A stretch of DNA of 64,000 bases, from contig JAEYPR010000027.1 in the NCBI GenBank assembly GCA_023410535.1, positions 62,001 through 126,000 on the forward strand. The letters run 5' to 3'. The notes below the pieces were generated by a model. It was given only the letters and a program-made list of their open reading frames with translations. It had not been told where the DNA came from and searched no databases. Position numbers and translations under genes: made by a program. The stretch's first letter is position 1. Each line of letters begins with the position of its first letter. This stretch comes from Bacillota bacterium (GTDB lineage: Bacteria > Bacillota > UBA4882 > UBA8346). Shown piece after piece: positions 27,081-36,175 of the stretch.

Positions 27081-28186
27081 TATTTCCCACCTATCCCTTT
27101 ACGGATCATCATCGCAATCCAAAGCAACAACGGTAGTCCCAGCGCCACTCCAGCATAAAAGTAGCCCAACAGCGGCAGATCGTAGGTTGAGCCGCTCCAT
27201 TCCACCGCTTGAGTCATTGAAGACGGAATCAGGCTGGCAGTGAAGACAAGCACCGCCAGGGGGAAGATGAGCGGCCGGTAATCCTTAATCTTGAAGGTCT
27301 GCGCGAAGCTGGTCAATGCGCCATAAAAGAGCCCGCCCAATTGGATGCCGGCCCAGAAGAACCAGAGAAAAACGAAAACGGCCTCCACCCGTTGGATAAA
27401 CTCGCCAAACGAAATGAGCCGCGTCAATTGAAACATCGGAAACATCAGGCGACGGGCGGCATTATAGTTGAATATCATCACCACTGCCGCGACCACCCCG
27501 GTGTTGACCAGGATGGAGATCACCAGACTGTACAGGCCAACCTTGTATCGTTCTTGTTTTTTGCGAATGAGCGGCGCGATGATTCCCAACAGGAGCAGCT
27601 CGGCAAAGGACGAAATCTCAAAGACGGAATATTTGAAGATCGGAACGAGCCCCGGTCCCAGGATCGGGGAGAGGTTGCCCAGATGCATTTGGGGTAAGGT
27701 GAAGCCAACGATGATGATCAAAGCCGCCAATAGATACGGTCCAAGCAAGATCGCCACCCGCGATAAGGCCTCAATTCCTTGTAGCATCGCCAGGATTAAC
27801 AGCAACAAAAAGACGCCCGTGATCACACTGATCGGGGTGCGCGGCAGAATGGCCAGGATAAAACTCTCAGCGAACTGGCGCAGATAGACCGCTGTCAACA
27901 ATAGGAAAAAAAGAAAAATGACTAGACCGGCGGCCATACCGAGATATTTGCCGAAACAGGTCTGGGCGATCTCGACAATATTCTGTTCCGGATAACGCAT
28001 CAGGATTTGCTGCAGGAAGTACAGTCCGATCAGGCTGAAAATTCCCGCTAAAAGCAGAATGATCCAGCCGGCGCCATTCCCGAGCAACGCCAAGTTGCGC
28101 GGGAAAGAAAGAAAGATCTTGCCCGTCAGCATAATCGTCAGCATAATTAAGGCTTCGCGGTAGCCGATCTGTTCTTCCTTGATCAT
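27080..28186 (-). CDS. gerKB: GerAB/ArcD/ProY-family germinant receptor permease (B subunit)
   Basis: A 368-residue membrane protein with about ten transmembrane segments, related to amino acid/polyamine transporters. In germinant receptors the B subunit binds the nutrient in the inner spore membrane. The N-terminal EQIGYREALIMLTIMLTGKI is typical. Its ATG overlaps the gerKA stop (ATGA) and its stop overlaps the gerKC start, giving one tightly coupled A-B-C operon. Confidence 0.94.
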   Translation of the reverse strand: MIKEEQIGYREALIMLTIMLTGKIFLSFPRNLALLGNGAGWIILLLAGIFSLIGLYFLQQILMRYPEQNIVEIAQTCFGKYLGMAAGLVIFLFFLLLTAVYLRQFAESFILAILPRTPISVITGVFLLLLILAMLQGIEALSRVAILLGPYLLAALIIIVGFTLPQMHLGNLSPILGPGLVPIFKYSVFEISSFAELLLLGIIAPLIRKKQERYKVGLYSLVISILVNTGVVAAVVMIFNYNAARRLMFPMFQLTRLISFGEFIQRVEAVFVFLWFFWAGIQLGGLFYGALTSFAQTFKIKDYRPLIFPLAVLVFTASLIPSSMTQAVEWSGSTYDLPLLGYFYAGVALGLPLLLWIAMMIRKGIGGK

Positions 28187-29835
28187 TGCCGATCCTCCCC
28201 TTCATCCTCTTCATGCTCCAGATAAGGCCGGTCCCAGGGCCGGGTGTTTTTCGTCTGGCGGATCCAGTCCAGCGGCCGCATGTAGACGGGACGGTATGGT
28301 TGATCGTAACTAACCGGCCGGGCGACCCGGTCTTTGCTTTGGGGCCGGTAGGGCGCGATCGGCGTCATAAACGGCACCCCGAAATTGGTCAACGAGCACA
28401 GATGCAAAGCGAGCACAAACACACCGAAGGCAATCCCGAAGAACCCTAGCATCGCCGAGAGGGTGACAAAGATAAACCGCAACATTCGAATGGTAAATGA
28501 AGCGTTGTAATTCGGTACGACAAACGAAGCTAAGGCGGTGATGGCGATGATAATGATCAAAATCGGACTGACAATCGATGCCGAGACTGCGGCTTGGCCC
28601 AGGATCAAGGCGCCGACAATGCCGATGGTCGGACCGATGACGCTGGGAATCCGCACGCCCGCCTCGCGAATCAACTCAAAGGCGAATTCCATAAAGATAA
28701 TCTCGATAAAGGCCGGGAAAGGCACGGTCTCCCGGGCTGCGGTCATCGCCAGCAAGAGGTCGGTCGGGATCATCTCTTGATGGTAATTGACCACGCCGAT
28801 ATAAATCGCCGGCAGCAGCAAGGCGACGAAGATCGAGCAGGAGCGGATAAACCGCAGAAAATTGCCAAATGGCCAGCGCAGGTAATAATCCTCGGCCGCA
28901 TGCAGAAAGATGGTGAAGGTGGTTGGCACGACCAACGAGAACGGACTGTTGGACATGACGATTCCGACATGGCCTTCCCGCAGGTAAGCCGCCACCCGAT
29001 CGGGACGTTCGGTCGACAGCATCTGAGGAATCAATGACTTCGGGTGGTCTTCCAGAAATTCCTCAAGCATCCCGGTCTCGGGAATATAGTCGACGGTTTC
29101 GCTGATGCTTTTCAGCCGGTATTTGACTTCTTTGACCAGGTTAGGGTTGGCGATGTCTTTAATATACATCATCCCCACCAACGATTTGCTGCGTTTGCCG
29201 ATCCGGAAGATCTCGGTGATCACATTGGGGTCTTTGAGATAGCGGCGAACGCCGGCGGTGTTGGCCCGGAAGGATTCATTGAAGCTTTCCTGCGGCCCGC
29301 GGACCACGTGTTCGCTAGTGGGTTTTTCAATGCCCCGGTGCTCCCAGCCTTTGGTCTCAATCACAATCGCTTCGTTGCTGCGGTCGACCAACAGAACACT
29401 GGAACCGTCCAATACCCCTTCGACCACGTCCTTGAACTTTTTGGTCATCGGCACTTGATTGCCGGGGAGCAATTGGTTGAGGATCAAGTCCATCGGTTTG
29501 GAGACCGGCTGGTCGGGAGTAGGGCTTAATAACATCAGCGGTTGTAAAACAGCTAAATTTGTTGTGTTGCGATCGGTCAGTCCATCAATATATATAATTA
29601 GCGCATCCAAACCGAGACTGGGAATATGAAACTCCCGGATCACCACGTCCATGTTGTCGGGCAGGCCGAAGACCTCCTCAAGCCGGGCTTTATTTTGCTT
29701 GAGATCGGAGTGTAACGTTTCGCCGGGGGGGTCTTGGGGCAGCGGCGGACGTTCAAACGACTGGTTGCCCAAGGAAAATTCCGCATCATTGCGGTTAAAA
29801 CTGAATAGCTTATGAAACAGCTGTTTTATCTTCAT
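28183..29835 (-). CDS. gerKA: GerA-family spore germination protein (A subunit)
   Basis: A 550-residue receptor subunit with a hydrophilic N-terminal domain (about 40-290) and a C-terminal domain of about five membrane segments. Conserved phrases include VVEGVLDGSSVLLVDRSNEA, HVGIVMSNSPFSLVVPTTF, GVRIPSVIGPTIGIVGALI and the C-terminal FGVPFMTPIAP. I start at the ATG at 29835 because GGAGGA has a proper spacing to it; an ATG two codons upstream would be too close. It is the first gene of the gerK-type operon, which in known species is transcribed in the forespore. Confidence 0.94.
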   Translation of the reverse strand: MKIKQLFHKLFSFNRNDAEFSLGNQSFERPPLPQDPPGETLHSDLKQNKARLEEVFGLPDNMDVVIREFHIPSLGLDALIIYIDGLTDRNTTNLAVLQPLMLLSPTPDQPVSKPMDLILNQLLPGNQVPMTKKFKDVVEGVLDGSSVLLVDRSNEAIVIETKGWEHRGIEKPTSEHVVRGPQESFNESFRANTAGVRRYLKDPNVITEIFRIGKRSKSLVGMMYIKDIANPNLVKEVKYRLKSISETVDYIPETGMLEEFLEDHPKSLIPQMLSTERPDRVAAYLREGHVGIVMSNSPFSLVVPTTFTIFLHAAEDYYLRWPFGNFLRFIRSCSIFVALLLPAIYIGVVNYHQEMIPTDLLLAMTAARETVPFPAFIEIIFMEFAFELIREAGVRIPSVIGPTIGIVGALILGQAAVSASIVSPILIIIIAITALASFVVPNYNASFTIRMLRFIFVTLSAMLGFFGIAFGVFVLALHLCSLTNFGVPFMTPIAPYRPQSKDRVARPVSYDQPYRPVYMRPLDWIRQTKNTRPWDRPYLEHEEDEGEDRQ

Positions 29836-29923
29836 AAACATTCCTCCGTAATTACCGTTGATAGTATTTACGAAGAGCAATCAATCTATCGAAGATTGAC
29901 AAAGTTTTTTTGAGGAGGTCACC

Positions 29924-30856
29924 ATGGCAAAAGTAAAATTCGTTCCGTTACTTCCCGGCGCATGTATTGGCGTGGTTGCCCCGGCGAGCCCGGTCGATTC
30001 GGAGGAACGGCTGGAAACGGCGTTGGCGGCGACCCGGAAACAGGGATTTGAGTTGCGTTTGGGTCGGACCGTCCGGACCGGTGCCGGTTTTTTGGCCGGG
30101 GCCGATGGCGAGCGCCGCGCCGACCTCGAAGCGCTGTGGGTCGATCCCGCGGTCGACGCCGTTTGGTGTTTACGCGGCGGGTACGGTTGTTTGCGTTTGC
30201 TTTCTCGACTTTATTACCGGCAGTTTGGCAAGACGCCCAAACCATTGATTGGTTTTAGCGATATCAGTGCCTTGCAGTTGGCTTTATGGACCGAGACGCG
30301 TTTGCCGACCTTCCACGGCCCGGTCCTGACCACCCTGGAACGGAGCGAGTTTACCACCACGATGGCGTTGCGAATGCTCTCCGGGCAACAAGACCTACAG
30401 CCTTTGGCATGGCCGGAAGGGTATCAACCGGTGCCGATTCGTCCGGGGGAAGCGAACGGCGTCTTGCTCGGAGGAAACCTGGCCACTTTGCTGTCTATGC
30501 TTGGAACGCGTTTTTTGCCGGATTTGGAGGGAGCGGTCGTCTTTTTGGAAGAAGTCGACGAACCGGCTTATAAAATCGACCGGATGCTGACCCAATTAAG
30601 CTTGGCCGGTATTTTTGACGATGCGGCGGCGGTGCTGATCGGCCGGTCGGTGCCGGTCCCCGAAGAGAGCGAAGCCGACCTGATTGCGGTCTTTACCGCC
30701 CATTTGCAGCATTGGCCCTGTCCGTCGGCCTATGGGTTCCCGATCGGCCATGCGTTGCACCAATGGACGCTTCCGCAAGGGTATCAGGTCGCCGTCAACA
30801 CCGGCAGTGGCGAATTGCGACTACTAGAATCGCCGTTCCGGGGAGATACTAATTGA
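29924..30856 (+). CDS. LD-carboxypeptidase (peptidase S66, LdcA/MccF type)
   Basis: A 310-residue cytoplasmic serine peptidase that cleaves the L-Lys/Dap-D-Ala bond of muropeptide tetrapeptides during wall recycling. The nucleophile Ser112 lies in GFSDISAL; Glu209/Glu210 in VFLEEVDEPAYKIDRML and His276 in GFPIGH complete the Ser-Glu-His triad. Related MccF proteins instead detoxify microcin C; length and context favour LdcA. GAGGAGG lies upstream of the ATG. Divergent from gerKA, in keeping with a wall/spore locus. Confidence 0.93.
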   Translation: MAKVKFVPLLPGACIGVVAPASPVDSEERLETALAATRKQGFELRLGRTVRTGAGFLAGADGERRADLEALWVDPAVDAVWCLRGGYGCLRLLSRLYYRQFGKTPKPLIGFSDISALQLALWTETRLPTFHGPVLTTLERSEFTTTMALRMLSGQQDLQPLAWPEGYQPVPIRPGEANGVLLGGNLATLLSMLGTRFLPDLEGAVVFLEEVDEPAYKIDRMLTQLSLAGIFDDAAAVLIGRSVPVPEESEADLIAVFTAHLQHWPCPSAYGFPIGHALHQWTLPQGYQVAVNTGSGELRLLESPFRGDTN

Positions 30857-31135
30857 TGGCAATTAACGGGAAGTCGCGGTCGATTTGGAAAAAATGCAAG
30901 CAATTACTGGCGGGCAATAGCGCCGCGGAAAAGGATTATGGCAAATAGCCGCGAATAAACTAAAACAGTAACTTTGATCAATTGATAATGTCACGGGGTT
31001 CCCGGTGAAGGGCCTTCGTTTCCAAGGGCGGGAGGCGGCTCCGTTTTCCCGCGGCGTTTGGTCGGGCTGCTTTGGAACCAAAGATGACAGGATACGTTGT
31101 AAACTTTGAATGCGGAAAGGGAAGGAGAAATGGTT

Positions 31136-31822
31136 TTGAAAAAATGGACAATCATTAGTTTATTCATGGTGATGTTGATGATGGGCACGGCTGGAGCGGC
31201 TTGGGCCGACGATGGCAAGCAGAACGAGGTGACAGCGATCATCGGGGCCGACGGGTTCGGCACGCTCAAAATGCCGCTCTCCGATAGCTTGAATGTCGAT
31301 CTCAAATACAATGACGATGCTTTAAAGACAGGAATCTATTATCATTTATCGGACAAGATCGGGATCAAAGCCGGCGCCCGTTATGACGTGGATGAAGAAA
31401 AAGTCAATCCATACGGCGGATTGGATTTTTCGATTCCCTTCGGCGATAATTTGCGGATTACCGGTTTCTATGACTCCGGTTTTGAAGGCGAAAATTGGAA
31501 TCGTTATGAAGCGGCGGTGCGGATCCAAATGTACGAGCACCATTTCCTTTACGCCGGGGTTCGCGGTGAAGACGGTAGCGACGCTCCGGACTATGACTAT
31601 AACGAAGACCATCAACCGCTGCTCTTTTTGCGCGGCGACTTTACCTGGCAGTGGAAGCAATGGGAAGTTTCCCTCCGGCCGATACTGCATATCCAGGGCG
31701 ACTTTTTCCATGATTACGACCTGAAATACAATCTCAATGAAGACACCAAAATTGTCTTCAATGTGAATAGTCAGTACGATCAGATGGCCAAATACCGTAT
31801 AGGGTTTGAGCACAAGTTTTAA
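31136..31822 (+). CDS. Exported beta-barrel-like protein, candidate outer membrane protein
   Basis: About 228 residues. The TTG at 31136 has AAGGAG 8 bases upstream and starts a typical signal peptide (KKWTIISLFMVML...AAWA); the ATG at 31130 is only 2 bases from that site. The mature part shows a run of ten or more amphipathic strands with alternating hydrophobic residues and tight polar turns (LKTGIYYHLS, IGIKAGARYDV, LRITGFYDSGF, WEVSLRPILHIQ) and ends in YRIGFEHKF. A C-terminal aromatic after an amphipathic strand is the BAM recognition signal of outer membrane barrels. No family is recognised. With TolC it suggests a diderm envelope. It precedes the GerM gene by 15 bases, so they are probably cotranscribed. 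Confidence 0.75.
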   Translation: MKKWTIISLFMVMLMMGTAGAAWADDGKQNEVTAIIGADGFGTLKMPLSDSLNVDLKYNDDALKTGIYYHLSDKIGIKAGARYDVDEEKVNPYGGLDFSIPFGDNLRITGFYDSGFEGENWNRYEAAVRIQMYEHHFLYAGVRGEDGSDAPDYDYNEDHQPLLFLRGDFTWQWKQWEVSLRPILHIQGDFFHDYDLKYNLNEDTKIVFNVNSQYDQMAKYRIGFEHKF

Positions 31823-31837
31823 ACGGGGGGATCGGCT

Positions 31838-32398
31838 TTGCGCGGATTAAAAATTCCGGCGATTATTGCATTGATCGTCGTGGCGGGCGTGGCCGGTTAT
31901 TTGCTGGGACATTCGGGGTTAACCCCGTTGCAACGGGAAAACCAGAAATTGGCCCGGCTTAATCAGACGTTGGCTCATCAGGAAGTGGCGTTGTTTTTTA
32001 TTCACTCGACGCCGCAACGGTATTATTTGCAGCCGGTTTTAACCAAGTTGCCCCGCACCGGCGGAGAAATCCATCATCAAGCGTTGGAAGCCCTGTTTGC
32101 GGGACCGCCGGTCGATTCCGGTTTGGATGAGGTTTTTCCCAAAGACGCCAAAGTCCTTAGTTTAAAGATTAAAGACGGTTTGGCGGTGGTGAATCTCAAT
32201 CAAGCGGCGACCCGGATCAACGTCGGCGCGCCAGGGGAGGCGTTGGCGATCGCGGCGTTAGTCAATACCTTGACCAAGTTCCCCGATGTCTACCGGGTGC
32301 AGATCCTGATCGAAGGCGAACTGGCGGAAAGTCTCGCCGGACACGTTGATCTGACTCAAACGTTTGAGTATAACAACCGAGATGTGGTTGTGGAATAA
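31838..32398 (+). CDS. GerMN-domain protein (sporulation and spore germination)
   Basis: A 186-residue protein with one N-terminal membrane segment (about 5-24), a short coiled coil (about 30-48) and a GerMN domain (about 50-170) with the conserved VALFFIHS, ALEALFAGPP, VLSLKIKDGLAVVNLN and NTLTKFPDVYRVQILIEGE pattern. GerM-domain proteins act in engulfment and germination in Bacillus; vegetative lipoproteins such as LpqB carry it too. TTG start at 31838 preceded by GGGGGGAT. It shares a transcript with the barrel-like protein and ends at a strong terminator. Confidence 0.87.
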   Translation: MRGLKIPAIIALIVVAGVAGYLLGHSGLTPLQRENQKLARLNQTLAHQEVALFFIHSTPQRYYLQPVLTKLPRTGGEIHHQALEALFAGPPVDSGLDEVFPKDAKVLSLKIKDGLAVVNLNQAATRINVGAPGEALAIAALVNTLTKFPDVYRVQILIEGELAESLAGHVDLTQTFEYNNRDVVVE

Positions 32399-32451
32399 CC
32401 AGGCATTAAATAATTCAAAAATTAAGGGTATAGTCCCCATAGCGATAAAGA

Positions 32452-32488
32452 AACTTAGCCAACCCGATCGGGTTGGCTAAGTTTTTTA
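32452..32488 (+). terminator. Strong Rho-independent terminator
   Basis: AACTTAGCCAACCC (32452-32465) pairs perfectly with GGGTTGGCTAAGTT (32470-32483) around GATC, followed by TTTT. Confidence 0.9.
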
Positions 32489-32540
32489 ACCCGGAATAAC
32501 AGAGCGATGGCTTTAATAACCTAAAAAGCCAAGGAAAATA

Positions 32541-32570
32541 AACGCCCTTCCGCGTTGAGAGAAGGGCGTT
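32541..32570 (-). terminator. Rho-independent terminator of the propeller-like gene
   Basis: AACGCCCTTC/GAAGGGCGTT (32541-32570); the minus strand continues TATTTTCC after the stem. Confidence 0.8.
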
Positions 32571-32597
32571 GCAACCGCTGATTCGATTTGTGTTACT

Positions 32598-34511
32598 TTA
32601 AGGGCGCGCCGGCCAGAGGATAACCGGGTTGTCGCCGATGGTGGCCGAGTTTGCCATCAAGGTGGCGTTGGCGGTATCCACTACATAACGCGATCCCCAA
32701 CTGGTGATCGCCAGCCAACGGCCGTCGGGGCTGTAAAAGCCGTAAGTCGGTAAAGCGAGATTGTTCAAACTACTGGTGAGTGCCGGCCGTGCTAATTGGA
32801 CGCGGAGCGCCGGCCGTTTCTGAGTCGGGTCAACCAAATACCAGTCGGAATCGGTCGTGACCACAATATAACGGCCGTTCGGCGTCAAATGCATCCCGGT
32901 GGGAGCGCCGCCGAGCTTTAGCGTATTCAGGATCTTTCGGGTTTGGGGATCGAGCGTCACCAGGGCGGACCCGTTGGATAACGCGTAAATCCGGGCCGGA
33001 TTCGCAGTCATAAACAAACGATTGTTTTTAGGGGTGACCCCGGTTTTGTCATCGCTGATCGCCGGGATTGCGCCAACCGGCGGCAGCTCGCCGGGACCTT
33101 GCTTGCCGAGGCTAATGGAGCCGAACATGCTGTTGGCGATCTTCAATTGTTCGATTCGTCGCCCGGTGGCGAGGTCAAAGATGTTTAAGAAGTTGCTGTT
33201 CATGATGGAGACATACCCGGTGTTGCCGTTGGTGAGCAGCTCATCCACTGCCAACTCGAAATCGGTGATCGAGAGCAGCTTCAATTCCTGATTGAGCAGG
33301 GCCAGATAATCGCGGCTGGTGATACAGAGATTGCCGTTGGCCGCCTGGGTCATTTGGAACGATTCGATCGGCAGTTCGGCTTTGGCTAACAATTGGTCGC
33401 CCTTGAATTGATAAACCACACTGACCGGGTCAATTTTGGCCTTCTCGGCCTTCGCCGGGGTGTTGGTCTTCGTATTTTGAGCGTTTTTTGACTCTTCCTT
33501 CTGTTGTTCCTCCTGGGCCAGTTGCGACTCGTTGAATTTCTTTAGCCAGTCCGATAAGAAAAAGTTGAATGTTTGGGTCTCAGACTCTTCGTTTTGACTT
33601 TGGTTGTTTTTATTAACCTGCGGGCTCCCTGATGTTGATTGCGTTGCCGGGGACGCCGGCGCAATATAGGAAGCCGAAACGTAATAAACAGCGGGATCGG
33701 TGCGGTCCTGCAGCACGACCACAGGGGAGATTCCCAATTCGGTTTGGGAAGTGACGCCGGTCGCCAGATTGATAAAGGTTATATTGGCCCGGGTCAGGGT
33801 TTCGGTCTGGGCGACCAACATCCCCTCGGGATACGGTTGCCCTTTTCGGAAACCGCCGGCCACAACCATTAGGGTCTCCGGCCCGGTGAAATAACCGACC
33901 GGATTGAGTCCGACCGGGTAGGACTTTAATTGCAGGTTATCGAGGTTGAGCACGGTCAGTTCCGGTCCGCTGGTTTTCCCTTGGCCTAGGGTGCCGATGG
34001 CCAGCAGTTTCCGGCCGGGGTCAAACTGATAACTGACAGCCGGCGAGTTAAGGTTGAAGGCCTTACTGGTTTCGGATTTGAGGTCAAAGATGACGATCCG
34101 CCCTTGCAATTCGCCGCTGTCGACGGTTGTGACAATAACCCAGATCCCCCGGTCTTTCAAATAAAAGTCTTGGGTTACGGCGCCGGGCAGGTCAAAACGG
34201 CGCCCGTTTGGTTTTAAGTCCGCGCCTAAGCTCATGATTGTTCCGGCCGACTTAATTTTTTTCGTGATGGTGAAGTTGCCACGGCACAATAACAGGTAAC
34301 CGTTGTCGGTCTGCGACGGTACCAAGCTGGCCGGTCCCGGTGCGGTCTTAAAGCGGGTGACGGTCTTAAAGTTGCTTCCGATAATCTCGACTTGCTCGCC
34401 CGCGCTGTCGAGCGCCAGAGACTGGGAACCGCTGTCCGGCGGCGCCGCAAAACCATTCAAAGTCCCGAACAAGCCGGCTAAAACAGCCAACCCGATAATC
34501 CAACGTTTCAA
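32598..34511 (-). CDS. Large exported protein with beta-propeller-like repeats
   Basis: A 637-residue protein with a signal peptide (about 1-22, ending FAAPP). Its body carries repeated blade-like phrases such as PSQTDNGYLLL, SNGSALVTLDPQTRKILNT, GMHLTPNGRYIVVTTDSDW and YGFYSPDGRWLAITSWGSRY, which look like YncE/WD40-type propeller blades. A low-complexity Gln/Glu/Ser/Lys stretch (about 300-370) interrupts the propeller. No catalytic motif is seen. Binding or structural role outside the cell is likely; the partner is unknown. TTG start preceded by GGGGGGAT. A single gene with its own terminator. Confidence 0.75.
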   Translation of the reverse strand: MKRWIIGLAVLAGLFGTLNGFAAPPDSGSQSLALDSAGEQVEIIGSNFKTVTRFKTAPGPASLVPSQTDNGYLLLCRGNFTITKKIKSAGTIMSLGADLKPNGRRFDLPGAVTQDFYLKDRGIWVIVTTVDSGELQGRIVIFDLKSETSKAFNLNSPAVSYQFDPGRKLLAIGTLGQGKTSGPELTVLNLDNLQLKSYPVGLNPVGYFTGPETLMVVAGGFRKGQPYPEGMLVAQTETLTRANITFINLATGVTSQTELGISPVVVLQDRTDPAVYYVSASYIAPASPATQSTSGSPQVNKNNQSQNEESETQTFNFFLSDWLKKFNESQLAQEEQQKEESKNAQNTKTNTPAKAEKAKIDPVSVVYQFKGDQLLAKAELPIESFQMTQAANGNLCITSRDYLALLNQELKLLSITDFELAVDELLTNGNTGYVSIMNSNFLNIFDLATGRRIEQLKIANSMFGSISLGKQGPGELPPVGAIPAISDDKTGVTPKNNRLFMTANPARIYALSNGSALVTLDPQTRKILNTLKLGGAPTGMHLTPNGRYIVVTTDSDWYLVDPTQKRPALRVQLARPALTSSLNNLALPTYGFYSPDGRWLAITSWGSRYVVDTANATLMANSATIGDNPVILWPARP

Positions 34512-34639
34512 AAAAATCCCCCCTATTCATTCCAAGTTAACCTTTGTAATTTTCGGTATAGTTCAAAATTTTCCTGTTGGGAAATTTGATTCGATGATGT
34601 TCTGATCGTTATTCGGTTGACTCTAAGAGGAGGGATGAT

Positions 34640-34669
34640 CGAAAAGAAATTCCGGCCGGGGGGCCGGAA
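34640..34669 (-). terminator. Rho-independent terminator of the DUF421-DUF4363 operon
   Basis: TTCCGGCC/GGCCGGAA (34650-34669) with a 4-base loop; the minus strand continues TTTCTTTTC. Confidence 0.8.
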
Positions 34670-34696
34670 AGCAAAGCGCCGTGGTAGAAGGCGCGC

Positions 34697-35077
34697 TCAA
34701 AAAATATTAATCGGATTGACCCGTTCCCGTCGCGCGATATGTTTTAAGAAATAATCAAGCGCACCGAGCTCGATGTAAGCATCGGCCCGGCTTTGGCTTG
34801 CCACCGCCTGGCTGGAGCGGATCAGCGCCTGTTCGATGGCGTCAATCTCTTTATGGCTTAACAATAGCGACCAAAAGGAATTGGTCTTTTCCCACTGACG
34901 GGTGAGCCGCGCCAGGGAAGCATGGGCTAAGGGCCAATCGGACTGTTGGACGGCTTGATAGGTCCGGGTCAGTTCTTTGCTGAACTGGGCGGTGGTCCGC
35001 TCCAAATTGCCTTGGACCCAGATCCCGGCGATCGTGAACAATACCGCGCCGGCCATGGCGATGATCCATAATTTCAT
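34697..35077 (-). CDS. DUF4363-family membrane-anchored protein
   Basis: A 126-residue protein with one N-terminal membrane segment (about 4-22) and a helical outer domain. The WPLAHASLARLTRQWEKTNSFW phrase and AYIELGALDYFLKHI fit DUF4363. The start is set by ATGA overlap with the DUF421 gene; upstream in-frame codons fall inside that gene. DUF4363 and DUF421 genes often sit together in spore-forming Bacillota; the function is unknown. Confidence 0.82.
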   Translation of the reverse strand: MKLWIIAMAGAVLFTIAGIWVQGNLERTTAQFSKELTRTYQAVQQSDWPLAHASLARLTRQWEKTNSFWSLLLSHKEIDAIEQALIRSSQAVASQSRADAYIELGALDYFLKHIARRERVNPINIF

Positions 35078-35772
35078 GAGGCCGGCACCACGCCGTCTTT
35101 GGCTTGCAGATACAGTTTGCCCGAAGTATCCAGACTGGCCAGGAAGACATCTTCCACCCCGCGCAATCCAAATTGGTGCAACTGTTGCCGCAACCATTCC
35201 TCGGTCAGGTTGGCTTGACTTAAATGTTCGCTACGTAACGTCCCGTCGACAATTAAGAGGGTGGGTAAACCCTCATAGACGGTCTGAATCCCCAGGTCTG
35301 CGGGATTCACGGGACGTTTCTGACTCTTGGGAATCACCGATAGTTTGCCGCTGGTCTCCAAAATGGCAAACTCAACGTCGGCAATGTTAGGGAACCCTTT
35401 CAAGCGCAACTGCTCCAACAGGTCGGTCAGGTTATAACGCAACCGGCAGAGCTCGCGTTGATGGATTTGACCGTTCTCAATCAAGACGCTTGGGCCGCCG
35501 CAGATCAGTTTGCGGGCGGTTTCGCTTTTTAACGAGAGCAATGACAGGCTTACTTGAATCACCAGCAGGGTAGCGATGGGAATAATCCCGTTGATCAACG
35601 GAATGTCGGTGTCTTGAATCGGGATCGCCGCCAGCTCCGAGATGAGAATGGTGATCACCAATTCATAGGGCTGTAACTGTCCGATTTGATGTTTGCCCAT
35701 GACCCGGATGATCACGACCACCAACAGATAAAGGATGGCGGCGCGAATGGGAAGGATCAGCAATGATATCAC
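35074..35772 (-). CDS. DUF421/YetF-family membrane protein
   Basis: A 232-residue protein with three N-terminal membrane segments (about 1-85) and two small cytoplasmic YetF domains (about 90-150 and 155-225). Family phrases are MGKHQIGQLQPYELVITILI, PSVLIENGQI and GVEDVFLASLDTSGKL. In Bacillus, members have been linked to spore properties, but the molecular role is unclear. The GTG start at 35772 has a weak ribosome site and the in-frame TTG at 35763 is possible. First gene of a two-gene operon. Confidence 0.88.
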   Translation of the reverse strand: MISLLILPIRAAILYLLVVVIIRVMGKHQIGQLQPYELVITILISELAAIPIQDTDIPLINGIIPIATLLVIQVSLSLLSLKSETARKLICGGPSVLIENGQIHQRELCRLRYNLTDLLEQLRLKGFPNIADVEFAILETSGKLSVIPKSQKRPVNPADLGIQTVYEGLPTLLIVDGTLRSEHLSQANLTEEWLRQQLHQFGLRGVEDVFLASLDTSGKLYLQAKDGVVPAS

Positions 35773-35965
35773 CCCGACAACATTTTCTGCAGAAAGCAGG
35801 CCTTTTTATACTGGTAGAATCTCCAGGATCTAATACAGAATGTGTAAATAATGGCAGGATTTTTGGCCGGAGAAGCGAATTGCCTTAATTTAAAAAATCC
35901 GGGCGAAGCAGGAACTAGTAAGCTTTGGATTCGTTGGTAATAATAACTTCAAATTCGGAACCCGG

Positions 35966-36175
35966 CAGACCGGAATATTGAATTGGGGGATCGGAATCCG
36001 CCAACAGGGTTCCGGAATCGCGGATTGAATTCCCGGAATCGGGTTCTCCGGTTCCGAAATGTCGAATCTTACCAGTAACATCCGCTTCCCCGGTTCCCGA
36101 ATGTCGAATCCTGCCAGTGAAATTCAGTTCTCCGGTCCGGAGCTGTCGCATCCCACTACCGGAATGCACGGGACG
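35966..36175 (+). repeat. Intergenic array C: five exact 42-bp units
   Basis: The 546-base gap 35773-36318 between divergent genes holds this array and no gene. Units start at 35966, 36008, 36050, 36092 and 36134, each exactly 42 bp apart. The best-conserved units (36050 and 36092) begin GGTTCC and share GAATGTCGAATC or near variants, then CCAGT and a TTCYCC end. The minus strand reads as a 14-residue peptide repeat with RIRHSGTGE, but the first units break this pattern. Units match array D at 34 of 42 positions in the inverted orientation. Faint unit-like sequence continues to about 36240. Confidence 0.8.

Noticed and set aside
35915..36169. An 84-codon minus-strand frame across array C
   Set aside because: Also repeat-derived; the peptide pattern fades in the first units and no start site is supported.
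23150..36175. Possible CRISPR arrays in the periodic intergenic regions
   Set aside because: Units abut without unique spacers, drift along their whole length, and no cas genes are present.
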